Origin: Henriciella sp.
Lineage (GTDB): Bacteria; Pseudomonadota; Alphaproteobacteria; Caulobacterales; Hyphomonadaceae
Reading direction: 5' to 3'
DNA length: 64,000 nucleotides
Assembly: GCF_029937755.1 (NCBI RefSeq)
Contig: NZ_JAPYPG010000002.1
Span: 225,648 to 289,647, forward strand
Shown piece by piece: positions 42,264 through 51,670 of this stretch. Position 1 is the stretch's first letter; each line of letters starts with the position of its first letter. The notes below the pieces were generated by a model, which did not search any database, had not been told where the DNA came from, and saw only the letters and a list, made by a program, of their open reading frames with translations. The translations under genes and the position numbers were made by a program.

Positions 42264-43424
42264 TTAGAGCGAACCAGCATTGGCCGCCTTCATCAACTCC
42301 CGTGCAATCACGATCTGCTGAATCTGGGACGTGCCCTCATAGAGCCGGAACAGGCGGACATCACGGTAGAAGCGCTCAATGCCATAATCGGTGATATAGC
42401 CGGCCCCGCCAAAGACCTGCACCGCGCGGTCGGCCACGCGGCCGGTCGCTTCACAAGCGAAGAGTTTCGTGGACGAGGCGAGCATGGTGACATTCTCGCC
42501 CGCATCGCGGCGGCGCGCAGCGTCGAGGATCATGCAGCGCGCGGCATAGGTCTCCGCCTGGCTATCGGCCATCATCGCCTGGATCAGCTGGTGCTGGGCG
42601 ATCGGCTTGCCGAACTGCTCACGCTCCATCGCGTACTCGACCATTTCCTTGATGAGTCGTTCGGAAGCGCCGGTTGCGACAGCGGAAATATGCAGGCGGC
42701 CCTTGTCCAGCACACTCATGGCGACCTTGAAGCCTTCGCCTTCATTGCCGAGCATGTTTTCGGCGGGCACACGGACATCGTCGAAAATGACGTCGCAGAC
42801 ATGCGCCCCCTGCTGGCCCATCTTCTTTTCCGGCTGGCCGACGCTGAGGCCCGGCAGGTCCCGCTCCACGACGAAGGCGGAGACACCCTTTGCCCCCGGT
42901 TCATCCTGATTGGTCCGCGCCATGACGGTGAAGACGTTCGCCTTGTTGGCATTGGTGATGTAGCGCTTGGTGCCGTTGAGGACGTAATGATCGCCGTCGC
43001 GCACAGCCTTCGTCTTGAGGCCGGCTGCATCAGAGCCCGCGCCCGGCTCTGTCAGGGCGAAGCTGCCGATCAGGTCACCCGAAGCGATGCCCGGCAGGTA
43101 TTTCTGCTTCTGCTCTTCGGTCCCGAACAGGACCAGCGCCTGGCTGCCAATGCCGATATTCGTGCCGGCCACCGAGCGGAAAGCCGGAGACGTGCGACCG
43201 AGTTCAAGCGCCACGAGGCATTCGGTCTCCATATCGAGACCGAGGCCGCCATATTCTTCAGGAACCGCGAGACCAAACAGGCCCAGCTCCTTCATTTCAT
43301 TGACAATATCCTGGGGCACCTCATCGGTCTCGCCAACTTGCGCTTCGATCGGGATGCAACGCTCATTCACGAAGCGGCGCACCTGTTCGATCAGCGCCTG
43401 ACGGATTTCGGCATCGAATGCCAT
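42264..43424 (-). CDS. acyl-CoA dehydrogenase
   Basis: Protein of 386 residues. Motifs FALTEPGAGSDAAGLKTKAV and TKRYITNANKANVFTVMAR (FAD/substrate binding) and the C-terminal QVFGGAGYITDYGIERFYRDVRL with IYEGTSQIQQI-like LYEGTSQIQQIVIAREL are standard. It removes two hydrogens from acyl-CoA and passes electrons to ETF. The chain length is unknown. It lies upstream of the serine hydrolase on the same strand. Confidence 0.93.
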   Translation of the reverse strand: MAFDAEIRQALIEQVRRFVNERCIPIEAQVGETDEVPQDIVNEMKELGLFGLAVPEEYGGLGLDMETECLVALELGRTSPAFRSVAGTNIGIGSQALVLFGTEEQKQKYLPGIASGDLIGSFALTEPGAGSDAAGLKTKAVRDGDHYVLNGTKRYITNANKANVFTVMARTNQDEPGAKGVSAFVVERDLPGLSVGQPEKKMGQQGAHVCDVIFDDVRVPAENMLGNEGEGFKVAMSVLDKGRLHISAVATGASERLIKEMVEYAMEREQFGKPIAQHQLIQAMMADSQAETYAARCMILDAARRRDAGENVTMLASSTKLFACEATGRVADRAVQVFGGAGYITDYGIERFYRDVRLFRLYEGTSQIQQIVIARELMKAANAGSL

Positions 43425-43555
43425 GAGAGCCTCCTATCATTATCTCATTTCAGCATACGCTTTGCGTGGAATTATGTCGAAGGGCAAGGCTGACGACGTT
43501 GTCAGCATGGTCGCAGGCAGGCTAGACGAAGGCCCAGAAGGAAAAGGGAGGCAGC

Positions 43556-43987
43556 ATGGTTCCGGAAAATCGCGTCGACAGCGGAGAGTTCGAAGGATGG
43601 TACACTTGGCCGGAGGAGCCGTTCGAACATGACACCGCAGGCCCTTTCTACTTCCGTGTCGATGACCAGGGCCCGGTCGCCGCTTTCCGTGCCCAGCGCA
43701 AACACATGAATGCGGGCGGCGTGGTACATGGGGGCTGCCTCATGGCCTTCGCCGACTTCTCCCTCTTCGCCATTGCGCATGAGCAGATCGAAGGCGAGTA
43801 TGGCGTCACGGTCGCATTCAATTCGGAATTCCTCTCCGGTCCGCCGGAGGGCGCCTATATCGAGGCACGCGGCGAGGTGCTGCGCGCGGGGCGGTCCATC
43901 ATTTTCGTTCGCGGCATCATCACCGGAGATGGCAAGGCCTGCCTGAACTTCTCCGGCACGATCATGCGCCGTCCGAAAAGCCACTGA
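43556..43987 (+). CDS. PaaI-type hotdog thioesterase
   Basis: Protein of 143 residues with the hotdog signature NAGGVVHGGCLMAFADFSLFA, where HGG and the acidic residue frame the active site, and TVAFNSEFLSGPPEG. It hydrolyses acyl-CoA thioesters. GGGAGG lies just before ATG 43556. It is divergent from the acyl-CoA dehydrogenase, fitting a shared acyl-CoA metabolism context. Confidence 0.87.
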   Translation: MVPENRVDSGEFEGWYTWPEEPFEHDTAGPFYFRVDDQGPVAAFRAQRKHMNAGGVVHGGCLMAFADFSLFAIAHEQIEGEYGVTVAFNSEFLSGPPEGAYIEARGEVLRAGRSIIFVRGIITGDGKACLNFSGTIMRRPKSH

Positions 43988-44032
43988 CCGTCCTTCGCGG
44001 AACGCTACCGCGCACCGGTCGTTGTGTCTTTC

Positions 44033-44680
44033 ATGAGACAACATGCCTTTGCCGCCATATCTGCCGCCGCCCTGCTGACCGCCTGCGGGCCGGGCGAGCC
44101 TGAGCCTGTTCCGACGCCACCGGTCGACCCCGAAGCCACGTCCGGGGCGAGCACCTCCGCCGGGATGTCGTCCGATGCGAGTATGAGCAGCTCACAGGAC
44201 GCAGGCGATGGCGCGTCCGGCGAAGCCTATCCGGACGCCGATCCGACCTATACCGGCGGCGTCGATATCGACATCGAAAGCGCCATGTCAGAACCGGCGG
44301 CTGAAGGCACCTGGGTGACCCAGCCCAACTGGACGGGCTTTGGCCCCGAAAACAGCGAAGCCTCCTTCATGGTCCGGTGCGCCGAATACGGCATGATCCG
44401 TATGACCCGCATGGTCGATATCGATCCCGCAAAACCGGCGCCAGCCGTCATTACCGCAGGCGGTGAGACGGAACGCGGCTACTGGAAAGCGCAGGAAAAC
44501 GCAGAGCTACCAGCCGCCGATCTGGAAATCTACGCCGAAAGCCCGGTCTTCACCGCGATGATGGGCGCCGACAAGATTGGTGTGCTCGCTGAAGGCAAGC
44601 CGCCGCTCATCGTGCCGGGCGACCCCCAGCTCGACCAGCAGATCGACTCCTGTCGCAACAAGGGGAACGGCACGCCATAG
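44033..44680 (+). CDS. hypothetical lipoprotein
   Basis: Protein of 215 residues from ATG 44033 (GTG 44024 is also possible). The signal peptide ends in the lipobox LLTAC (residues 15-19). A Ser/Ala/Gly/Asp-rich low-complexity linker (about 20-75) is followed by a globular part with WTGFGPENSEASFMVRCAEYGMIRMTRMV. No family recognised. It should be anchored to the envelope. Confidence 0.7.
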   Translation: MRQHAFAAISAAALLTACGPGEPEPVPTPPVDPEATSGASTSAGMSSDASMSSSQDAGDGASGEAYPDADPTYTGGVDIDIESAMSEPAAEGTWVTQPNWTGFGPENSEASFMVRCAEYGMIRMTRMVDIDPAKPAPAVITAGGETERGYWKAQENAELPAADLEIYAESPVFTAMMGADKIGVLAEGKPPLIVPGDPQLDQQIDSCRNKGNGTP

Positions 44681-44766
44681 GCCGACAAAACACTGTCGGG
44701 CCGTCACCGCCCGTGCTAGCCTTCTCTCCTGCTTTTCCATGATCAGCAGTTTCGGGAGGGGGAAAC

Positions 44767-45393
44767 ATGTCACTTACAGTCATGAGCGCCGGATTCGGGC
44801 GCACAGGTACGATGTCGCTTAAGCTGGCACTGGAGCAGCTAGGCTTCGGGCCGTGTCATCACATGATCGAAGTGATCCACAATGGAGAGACGCAGGTGCC
44901 GCTGTGGAATGCAGCGCTGGCGGGAAAGCCGGACTATGCGGCGATCTATGACGGATATCATTCTGCAGTGGATTGGCCGACAGCGGCCTTTTGGGAAGAG
45001 ACAGCAGCGGCCTATCCAGACGCGAAGATCATCCTGTCCACACGGTCACCAGAGAGCTGGTATGCCAGTATTTCCGAGACGATTCTCGCCACGGTCTGGA
45101 AGCCGGAGACCTGGCCGCCTCAGGCGGTTGAGTGGTTCAACATGGTGACCAAGGTGCTTGAGCGCAGCTTCGGAGATGCGCGAGACAAGGACGCACTGAT
45201 CAAGGCGTTCGAAGCTCATGAAGCCAGCGTGAAAGCGGCATTCCCGGACGATCGCCTTCTCGTTCATAGTGCAAAGGATGGCTGGGAGCCGCTCTGCGCC
45301 CACCTCGGCGTGCCCGTACCGGACGGCCCCTACCCCCGCACAAACAACCGTGACGAGTTCTTCCAGCACATGAAAGACGCCGACGATATGTAG
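44767..45393 (+). CDS. sulfotransferase family protein
   Basis: Protein of 208 residues. The N-terminal FGRTGTMSLKLALEQLGFGPCHHM is the phosphate-binding loop of the PAPS-dependent sulfotransferase-like family; KIILSTRSPESWYASISET is the 3'-phosphate-binding segment. The substrate is unknown. It is short but complete for this subfamily. GGGAGGGGGAAAC precedes the ATG. Single gene. Confidence 0.87.
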   Translation: MSLTVMSAGFGRTGTMSLKLALEQLGFGPCHHMIEVIHNGETQVPLWNAALAGKPDYAAIYDGYHSAVDWPTAAFWEETAAAYPDAKIILSTRSPESWYASISETILATVWKPETWPPQAVEWFNMVTKVLERSFGDARDKDALIKAFEAHEASVKAAFPDDRLLVHSAKDGWEPLCAHLGVPVPDGPYPRTNNRDEFFQHMKDADDM

Positions 45394-45401
45394 GCCTGAG
45401 C

Positions 45402-46574
45402 CTAGTAGCTCTTCGGCAGGCCCAGCACACGCTCAGCAATGAAATTCAGGATCATCTCCCGGCTGACCGGCGCGATGCGCGCCAGCATGGCTTCGCGCAT
45501 GTAACGCTCAACGTGGTACTCCTTGGCATAGCCCATGCCGCCATGGGTCAGTACAGCCGTTTCGCACGCCTTGAAGCCAGCTTCAGTGCCGAGATACTTC
45601 GCGGCATTCGCCTCGGCACCGCAATCCTGGTTGGCGTCGTAAAGGCCAGCGGCCTTGTAGGCGAGAAGTTCAGCTGCCTTCAGCTCCGCCCAGCTCTTCG
45701 CCAGCGGGTGCTGGATGCCCTGGTTCTGGCCAATCGGGCGACCGAAAACGACGCGCTCCTTGGCGTAGGTCGCCGCGCGTTCGAGGGCCGCGAAACCAAG
45801 ACCGACGGACTCGACAGCGAACAGGACGCGTTCGGGATTGAGGCCCTGCAGCAGGTATTTGAAGCCCGCGCCCTCTTCCCCGATCAGATGCTCCTTTGGC
45901 ACTTCCAGCCCATCGATATAGAGCATGTTACATTCGACAGCCTTGCGGCCCATCTTGGGGATCGGCTTGGCGTCGATCTTGTTGCGGTCGAAATCAGTGT
46001 AGAAGAGCGACAGGCCGAGATACGGCTTTGAGCACTCTTCCTTTGGTGTGGTCCGCGCAATGATCAGGATCTTGTCGGCGCGCTGGGCTCCCGTCGTCCA
46101 GATCTTGCGGCCATTGATGGTGTATCCGGCATTGGTGCGCTCAGCCTTGGTCTCGAGGCTGGAGGTGTCGAGCCCTGAATTCGGCTCGGTCACAGCAAAG
46201 CACATCTTCTCCTCGCCGGAGATGATTTTCGGAAGGTTTTCCTGCTTCTGCTCGGCATTGCCGAACTTCTCCAGCGGCTTCGGCCCGAAGATATTGAGAT
46301 GGATCGCCGAGGCGCCGGAATAGCCGGCACCGGAGCGGGTCACGGTTTGCATGACGAGCGCGGCTTCCGTGAGGCCGAGGCCCGCGCCGCCATATTCTTC
46401 CGGGAATGCCACGCCGAGCCAGCCACCTTCGGCCATGGCATCACAGAACGCTTCCGGCCAGTCGCCGGTCTCGTCGGTCTTCGCCCAGTACTCTTCGTCG
46501 AACTGGCGGCAGGTCCGCTCGACGGCGTCCTGGATTGCAAGCTGGTCTTCCGTCATCTGGCCGATCGAATGCAT
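45402..46574 (-). CDS. acyl-CoA dehydrogenase (second)
   Basis: Protein of 390 residues from ATG 46574, preceded by AGGAGG at nine bases; the longer frame to 46616 is rejected for that reason. AVTEPNSGLDTSSLETKAER and INGRKIWTTGAQRADKILIIAR are family hallmarks, as is CETAVLTHGGMGYAKEYHVERYMREA. It oxidises an acyl-CoA, feeding ETF. It is clearly distinct in sequence from the copy at 42264, so a different substrate is likely. Confidence 0.92.
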   Translation of the reverse strand: MHSIGQMTEDQLAIQDAVERTCRQFDEEYWAKTDETGDWPEAFCDAMAEGGWLGVAFPEEYGGAGLGLTEAALVMQTVTRSGAGYSGASAIHLNIFGPKPLEKFGNAEQKQENLPKIISGEEKMCFAVTEPNSGLDTSSLETKAERTNAGYTINGRKIWTTGAQRADKILIIARTTPKEECSKPYLGLSLFYTDFDRNKIDAKPIPKMGRKAVECNMLYIDGLEVPKEHLIGEEGAGFKYLLQGLNPERVLFAVESVGLGFAALERAATYAKERVVFGRPIGQNQGIQHPLAKSWAELKAAELLAYKAAGLYDANQDCGAEANAAKYLGTEAGFKACETAVLTHGGMGYAKEYHVERYMREAMLARIAPVSREMILNFIAERVLGLPKSY

Positions 46575-46640
46575 TCTCAAAATCCTCCTGTACCGGCCAA
46601 GACCTAGGCCGTTCATCTTGTGAAATCCAGCGCTAGCCGA

Positions 46641-47726
46641 TCATGTCGCAGCGCGAACCCTGTCTGGTGCGAAGACAGCCGCATCCGCATGACCGGCACG
46701 ACCGTCGATCATGTCAGCGATGCGCCGGGCGGTTGCCGGTGCGAGCAGGATGCCGTTGCGATGATGGGCTGCGGCAACAAACTCGCCCGGCGCGATCTCT
46801 CCGATAAGCGGCAGGCCGCTGTCGCGTTTGGGCCTGAGCCCTGTCCAAACCTCCATGAGGTCCGCCTTCGCCAGCATCGGCAGCACGCCGATCGCCGCAT
46901 CCAGAAGCGCTCGCGTAACGTCTTCCCGGACGCCCGCATGGGCATAGGTGGCTTCACTCGTCGCCCCGATGACGATCCGGTCCGGCTTCGGAACGACATA
47001 TCCGGACCCAAAACGCAGCACCTGCTCCGGCATATTCGGTAGCGGCTCAAGGGCGAGCGCCTGACCTTTCACCAGCGTATCGACGCCAAACTCCTGCGCG
47101 CCACGCGCCCAGACGATGACGTCATAGCCTTCTCCCTCGAGGTCGGCTTTGCTGGTAAGGGCCCGCGCGATGCGATCGAAGCGTCCTGCGCCTGAAGTCT
47201 GCTGGAAGGCCTGCATGAGGCGGCGATTGTCCGTCTGATGATCGTCGGGCAGGACAAGGCCGGCGCAGACCTTTCCGGAAAACCCAAGCCGGACGCGATG
47301 GTCGACGATATCGATCCAGCGGGGCGCGTGGGCCGTCTGTTCCAGCTCGGCATGAAGCGCTTCGAGCCGCGCCTGTTCTTCGGGAGAGCGGGCCAGCGCC
47401 AGGGTCGGGGCCGTGTGATAGCCGACAGGCATGCCACTCGCTCGCTGAACCGCCAAGGCAAAGTCGCGCCATAAGCCGGCACTCTCGAAGCAGAGCCGCG
47501 CGAGCGGTGTATCGGCGCCGCCCCCGTCCAGCATGACTTCATAGGCCGGGGCGATCATGCCCGCAGCGGCCCAGCTTGTGGACTGGCTCGGCGTGCCGGG
47601 ATCGAACACGGTCACTGATTGCCCGCGACGCGACAGCTCGAAGGCGCAGGTCATGCCGATGACCCCGCCTCCGGCCACAGCGATCCGGGCCTTGCCTGCC
47701 GCCCCAGTCTGCGAGAATGCGCTCAT
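46641..47726 (-). CDS. thiO: FAD-dependent glycine oxidase-like protein
   Basis: Protein of 361 residues. The dinucleotide fold starts at RIAVAGGGVIGMTCAFELSRRG, and the C-terminal LMEVWTGLRPKRDSGLPLIGEIAPG with HHRNGILLAPATA is typical of ThiO/DadA-like amine oxidases. ThiO makes dehydroglycine for the thiazole ring of thiamine; the presence of thiS and thiG 6-9 kb away supports this call, although they are not adjacent. A general D-amino-acid oxidase role is the alternative. Confidence 0.8.
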   Translation of the reverse strand: MSAFSQTGAAGKARIAVAGGGVIGMTCAFELSRRGQSVTVFDPGTPSQSTSWAAAGMIAPAYEVMLDGGGADTPLARLCFESAGLWRDFALAVQRASGMPVGYHTAPTLALARSPEEQARLEALHAELEQTAHAPRWIDIVDHRVRLGFSGKVCAGLVLPDDHQTDNRRLMQAFQQTSGAGRFDRIARALTSKADLEGEGYDVIVWARGAQEFGVDTLVKGQALALEPLPNMPEQVLRFGSGYVVPKPDRIVIGATSEATYAHAGVREDVTRALLDAAIGVLPMLAKADLMEVWTGLRPKRDSGLPLIGEIAPGEFVAAAHHRNGILLAPATARRIADMIDGRAGHADAAVFAPDRVRAAT

Positions 47727-47855
47727 TCGCGCTGTTTAGGCGAACCGATTGGGCTTGAACAGATTGCCGGGCTTGCAAAGCGCACCCGGCACCACATCTG
47801 AGACACTCTGACCCGCCTAGTTGCGATTGCTTCTCATTTGTGATTTAGCCTGCTC

Positions 47856-48944
47856 ATGCCTCATCTCATCCAGACAATTTCCTGTTTCGCCGTGGCCGGC
47901 CTTCTCGCCGCCTGCTCTCCTTCGACTCCGAACGACTCCGCCTCTGACAACCAGGAGGCGGAAACGCCGGCTGTGGAGCCCCAGACGAACGGGACGCTGC
48001 GCATCTATTCCGCACGCCACTATGATTCCGACCGTCTGATGTACGAGGCCTTTGAGGACCAGACCGGTATCCGCGTGCTCTATCGCGAGGCTGGCGCGAA
48101 CCAGCTTCTGGAAACCATGAAGGCCGAGGGTGCGAACAGCCCGTCCGACCTGATCATCGCTTCGGATGCAGGCGCGCTCTGGCGTTTCGAGGATGCCGGC
48201 CTGACGCAAGCCCTGCCCCAGGGCGAGTTCGAAGAGCGCCTTTCCGACCGCCTTCTGGACGACCAGCGCCAATGGGTCGGCCTGGCCCGTCGCGTGCGCG
48301 GGGTAGCCTATGATCCCGCGCGCATTGAGCCGGACCAGGTGGACGAATGGGAAGACCTCGCCGATCCGTCGCTTGAGGGCGAGATCTGCGTGCGGTCCTC
48401 GACCAATATCTACAACCTCTCCCTGATGGGCGAGATGATCGAACGCTGGGGTCCGGAAAGGGCGCAAGCCTGGGCCGAAGGTGTCGTGAACAACATGGCG
48501 CGCCAGCCCCAGGGCGGTGATACACAGCAGATCGAAGCCGTCGCCGCAGGGCTTTGCGGCATCGCCATCACCAACCACTACTATTGGGTCCGCATGGCCG
48601 AGAGCCGCTCGGGCTCGCTCAGCGAAGCGGCGCAGGCAACGACGCTCAGCTTCCCGACCTTCGGGGAAGGCACCGGGCACCACATCAACATCACAGGCGC
48701 GGCGCTCGCGGCCAACGCGACCAATCATGACCAGGCGCTGCAGTTCATCGAATGGCTCCTGAGCCCGGAAGGCCAGGCCATGCTGGTCGACGAGACCAAG
48801 GAAATTCCGGTCAATGCGGAGGCGGAGCGCCCGGCAGGTCTGGACCGTATTCCCGAGGTCGGCGAAAGCGACATGCGGCTGAGCGCCTTCGGCGAACATC
48901 AGGCCGAAGCCCAGCGCATCTTTGACGAGGCCGGCTGGAACTAA
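47856..48944 (+). CDS. iron(III) ABC transporter substrate-binding lipoprotein
   Basis: Protein of 362 residues. The signal peptide ends in lipobox LLAAC (residues 16-20). The mature part begins NGTLRIYSARHYDSDRLMYEAFEDQTGI and contains GLCGIAITNHYYWVRM, where the paired tyrosines coordinate Fe(III) in FbpA/FutA proteins. It captures ferric iron in the periplasm for the permease and ATPase genes directly downstream. Confidence 0.92.
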   Translation: MPHLIQTISCFAVAGLLAACSPSTPNDSASDNQEAETPAVEPQTNGTLRIYSARHYDSDRLMYEAFEDQTGIRVLYREAGANQLLETMKAEGANSPSDLIIASDAGALWRFEDAGLTQALPQGEFEERLSDRLLDDQRQWVGLARRVRGVAYDPARIEPDQVDEWEDLADPSLEGEICVRSSTNIYNLSLMGEMIERWGPERAQAWAEGVVNNMARQPQGGDTQQIEAVAAGLCGIAITNHYYWVRMAESRSGSLSEAAQATTLSFPTFGEGTGHHINITGAALAANATNHDQALQFIEWLLSPEGQAMLVDETKEIPVNAEAERPAGLDRIPEVGESDMRLSAFGEHQAEAQRIFDEAGWN

Positions 48945-48951
48945 CGTCCCC

Positions 48952-50574
48952 ATGCAGCAGCGACTTGCGCCTCGTCTCCTTCCCATCCGCCTGAATACGG
49001 CGGCCCTGACGACGCTCGCCGCCGCCCTGCTGATCGGCGCGCCGGTTCTGGTTGCGCTGATGACGGGGCTGTTCGGCGGCGGCGGCGATGCGTGGGCGCA
49101 TATCGTCTCCACCCAGCTGCTGGGCTATACGCTGACGACGCTCGGCGTCCTGTTTCTGACCACCGTCTTTATCCTGCTCTTCGCTGTTCCGTCGGCCTGG
49201 TTTGTCAGCCTATTCGACTTTCCGGGACGGGGCTTCTTCGAATGGGCGCTGATCCTGCCGCTCGCGGCGCCGGGCTATGTGCTCGCCTATGCCTGGGCGG
49301 ACATCATGGATGTCGCCGGGCCGGTGCAATCCTTTATCCGTGACATGACGGGGCTTTCGGCGCGCGACTACTGGTTTCCGGGGCTCTACAGCGTGCCGGG
49401 CCTGTCCTTCGTGATGGCCTGTGCGCTCTTTCCCTATGCCTATCTCACCTCGCGCGCGGCCTTCTCCAACCTGTCGCTCTGCACGATGGAAGCCGCCCGC
49501 AGCCTCGGGGCCTCACCGCGGCGCATTTTCTTCAATGTCGTGATCCCGTCCGCCCGTCCGGCCATCTTCGCGGGTCTTGCGCTGGCTCTCATGGAAACCG
49601 CCGCTGATTATGGTGCTGCCAGCTATCTCGGTGTGCAGACCCTCAGCGTGGGCATCTTCCGCGCCTGGCACAGCTTCAGTGAGCCTGCCGTGGCCGCCCG
49701 GCTTGCTTTCCTGCTCATCCTGATCGCCTTCGGCCTGCAACTGATTGAGCGCCAGGCGCGCGGACGCGGCGGCACGCAACAGACGGCGACGCGCTGGCGC
49801 ACCCCGAAGCGCCGCCAGCTAAGCCGAAGGGCCGGATGGCTCGTAGCGGCGGGCTGCACCGCCCTGCTCCTGCTCGCTTTTGTTTTTCCCGTTACACGGC
49901 TCATCTGGGTGAGCCTCGAGACGGGTATCGGCCAGAAGTCGATCTGGCGGCCCTTCCTGAATTCGCTGACCCTTGCCCTCGCAGGCTCCGCGCTGGCCTT
50001 CGTGTTTGCCGTGACGGTCGTGATCGGCGCGCGGCAGAACCGGTTCAGCCAGATCGTCGGAAGGCTCGCGGCTGGCGCGGGCTATGCCGCGCCTGGCATC
50101 GTTCTCGCGCTGGGCGCGCTCTTCATCCTGTCATGGACAGGTTTCTCCGTAGCCGGCCCTGCCGCGCTCGTCTTCCTCGTCTGGATCTATGCCAGCCGCT
50201 TCACCGCCGCCGGCGCCGAACCGCTAAGCGCTGCCTTCTCGCGGGCCCCAGCAAGTCTCGGCAATGCCGCGCGCAGCCTCGGGGCCAACCGTTTCCAACG
50301 GCTTGTGCGCGTCGACCTGCCTGTCGCCATGTCGGGCGCGGCTGCCGCCTCCATCATCCTGTTCGTGGAGATGCTCAAAGAGCTCCCGGCAACGCTGATG
50401 TTGCGGCCCTTCAACTGGGATACGCTGGCGGTACAGGCGCATGCCTATGCCAGCGATGAACGGCTCGCGGCTGCGACACTTCCCTCGCTGCTCATCACAC
50501 TCGCTGGACTCGGGCCGGTCATCCTGTTGTCACTGCAACTTACGAAAGCCGGTGAGTCGAGGGCAGCTGGATGA
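48952..50574 (+). CDS. iron(III) ABC transporter permease (FbpB type)
   Basis: Protein of 540 residues with about twelve membrane helices: a fused double permease, each half with an EAA loop (MEAARSLGASPRRIFFNVVIPSARP and GNAARSLGANRFQRLVRVDLP). Start ATG 48952 is preferred over TTG 48922, which overlaps the upstream gene. It moves iron across the inner membrane. Its stop overlaps the ATPase start by 4 bases. Confidence 0.92.
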   Translation: MQQRLAPRLLPIRLNTAALTTLAAALLIGAPVLVALMTGLFGGGGDAWAHIVSTQLLGYTLTTLGVLFLTTVFILLFAVPSAWFVSLFDFPGRGFFEWALILPLAAPGYVLAYAWADIMDVAGPVQSFIRDMTGLSARDYWFPGLYSVPGLSFVMACALFPYAYLTSRAAFSNLSLCTMEAARSLGASPRRIFFNVVIPSARPAIFAGLALALMETAADYGAASYLGVQTLSVGIFRAWHSFSEPAVAARLAFLLILIAFGLQLIERQARGRGGTQQTATRWRTPKRRQLSRRAGWLVAAGCTALLLLAFVFPVTRLIWVSLETGIGQKSIWRPFLNSLTLALAGSALAFVFAVTVVIGARQNRFSQIVGRLAAGAGYAAPGIVLALGALFILSWTGFSVAGPAALVFLVWIYASRFTAAGAEPLSAAFSRAPASLGNAARSLGANRFQRLVRVDLPVAMSGAAAASIILFVEMLKELPATLMLRPFNWDTLAVQAHAYASDERLAAATLPSLLITLAGLGPVILLSLQLTKAGESRAAG

Positions 50575-51587
50575 GCAAGCATCTTCCGCTAAAGGCCGTG
50601 GGCGTGTCTCGCGTCTATGACGGCACGCCGGTCGTCAACGAAGCCTCCCTGACGCTTGAGCCCGGCAAGATCACCGCCCTGCTCGGCCAGTCGGGTGCGG
50701 GGAAGTCTACGCTCCTGAGGCTGTTTGCCGGTCTTGAACCCGTCGATGCCGGAGAAATCCTGCTGGGTGATCGCGTCCTGTCCTCGACATCCACGCATGT
50801 CCCCGCAGAGAGCCGGTCCATTGGCCTGATCTTTCAGGATTTTGCCCTCTTCCCGCATCTCAATGCGCTGGACAATGTTGGCTTCGGCCTGAAGCGCATG
50901 GCGAAGGAGGCGCGCCGGAACCGGTCGGCCGAGTGGCTGGAACGCCTTGGCCTCTCGCACCGCGCGAAAGCCTATCCTCACCAGCTTTCAGGCGGCGAGC
51001 AGCAGCGTGTCTCGATTGCCCGGGCCCTGGCCGCAGAACCGGTGGCCATTCTTATGGACGAGCCCTTCTCGGGCCTGGATGTCACACTGAAATCGGAAGT
51101 CCGCGAGATCGCGCTGTCAGCCGTCTCGGAAGCCGGCATCCCGGCTCTTCTCGTCAGCCATGACGCTTCCGAAGCCATGCGCGACGCCGACCGGATCGCG
51201 GTGATGAAGAAAGGCGTCATCCTGCAGGAAGACACGCCGGAAATGCTCTATCTCAAGCCGACCTCGCTGCCGGTGGCGCGGGCCCTCGGCTCCCTGCAGT
51301 CCATAGCGCGCGCCGACATGCCCGCCGAATGGGTTGCAAGCCTGCCGAAAGCCGAAACCTATTGTCTGCGCCCGGAAGCGATCCGGATGTCCAACGACGA
51401 AGGGATGCCCATGCAGGTCGTCTCCGCACAGCGCACCTCGACGATCATCGAACTGGAGCTGAAGCTCAACGGTCACGCCACACTGCGTGGCGTCGGCATC
51501 GGTGCACACAGGCCATCGCCGGGCGACACGGTAAAAGTCAGCCTGTCACCGGAGTTCGTCTTCTGCCTGCCGCCAGAGGCACCCTGA
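50571..51587 (+). CDS. iron(III) ABC transporter ATP-binding protein (FbpC type)
   Basis: Protein of 338 residues. Walker A GQSGAGKST, Q-loop IFQDFALFPHL, signature LSGGEQQRVSIARAL, Walker B ILMDEPFSGLD and the switch His in LLVSHDASEA are intact. A C-terminal regulatory TOBE-like domain follows (about 250-338). It powers the importer with the two preceding genes. ATGA overlap with the permease ensures coupled translation. No Fur box was identified upstream of the operon. Confidence 0.93.
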   Translation: MSKHLPLKAVGVSRVYDGTPVVNEASLTLEPGKITALLGQSGAGKSTLLRLFAGLEPVDAGEILLGDRVLSSTSTHVPAESRSIGLIFQDFALFPHLNALDNVGFGLKRMAKEARRNRSAEWLERLGLSHRAKAYPHQLSGGEQQRVSIARALAAEPVAILMDEPFSGLDVTLKSEVREIALSAVSEAGIPALLVSHDASEAMRDADRIAVMKKGVILQEDTPEMLYLKPTSLPVARALGSLQSIARADMPAEWVASLPKAETYCLRPEAIRMSNDEGMPMQVVSAQRTSTIIELELKLNGHATLRGVGIGAHRPSPGDTVKVSLSPEFVFCLPPEAP

Positions 51588-51670
51588 CATTTCAGTCATG
51601 CGATGATGCGCCGTCTCGCCTTTGCCGTAATCTTTCACTACGGTCATGATCAGCAACACTCAGGTCGATC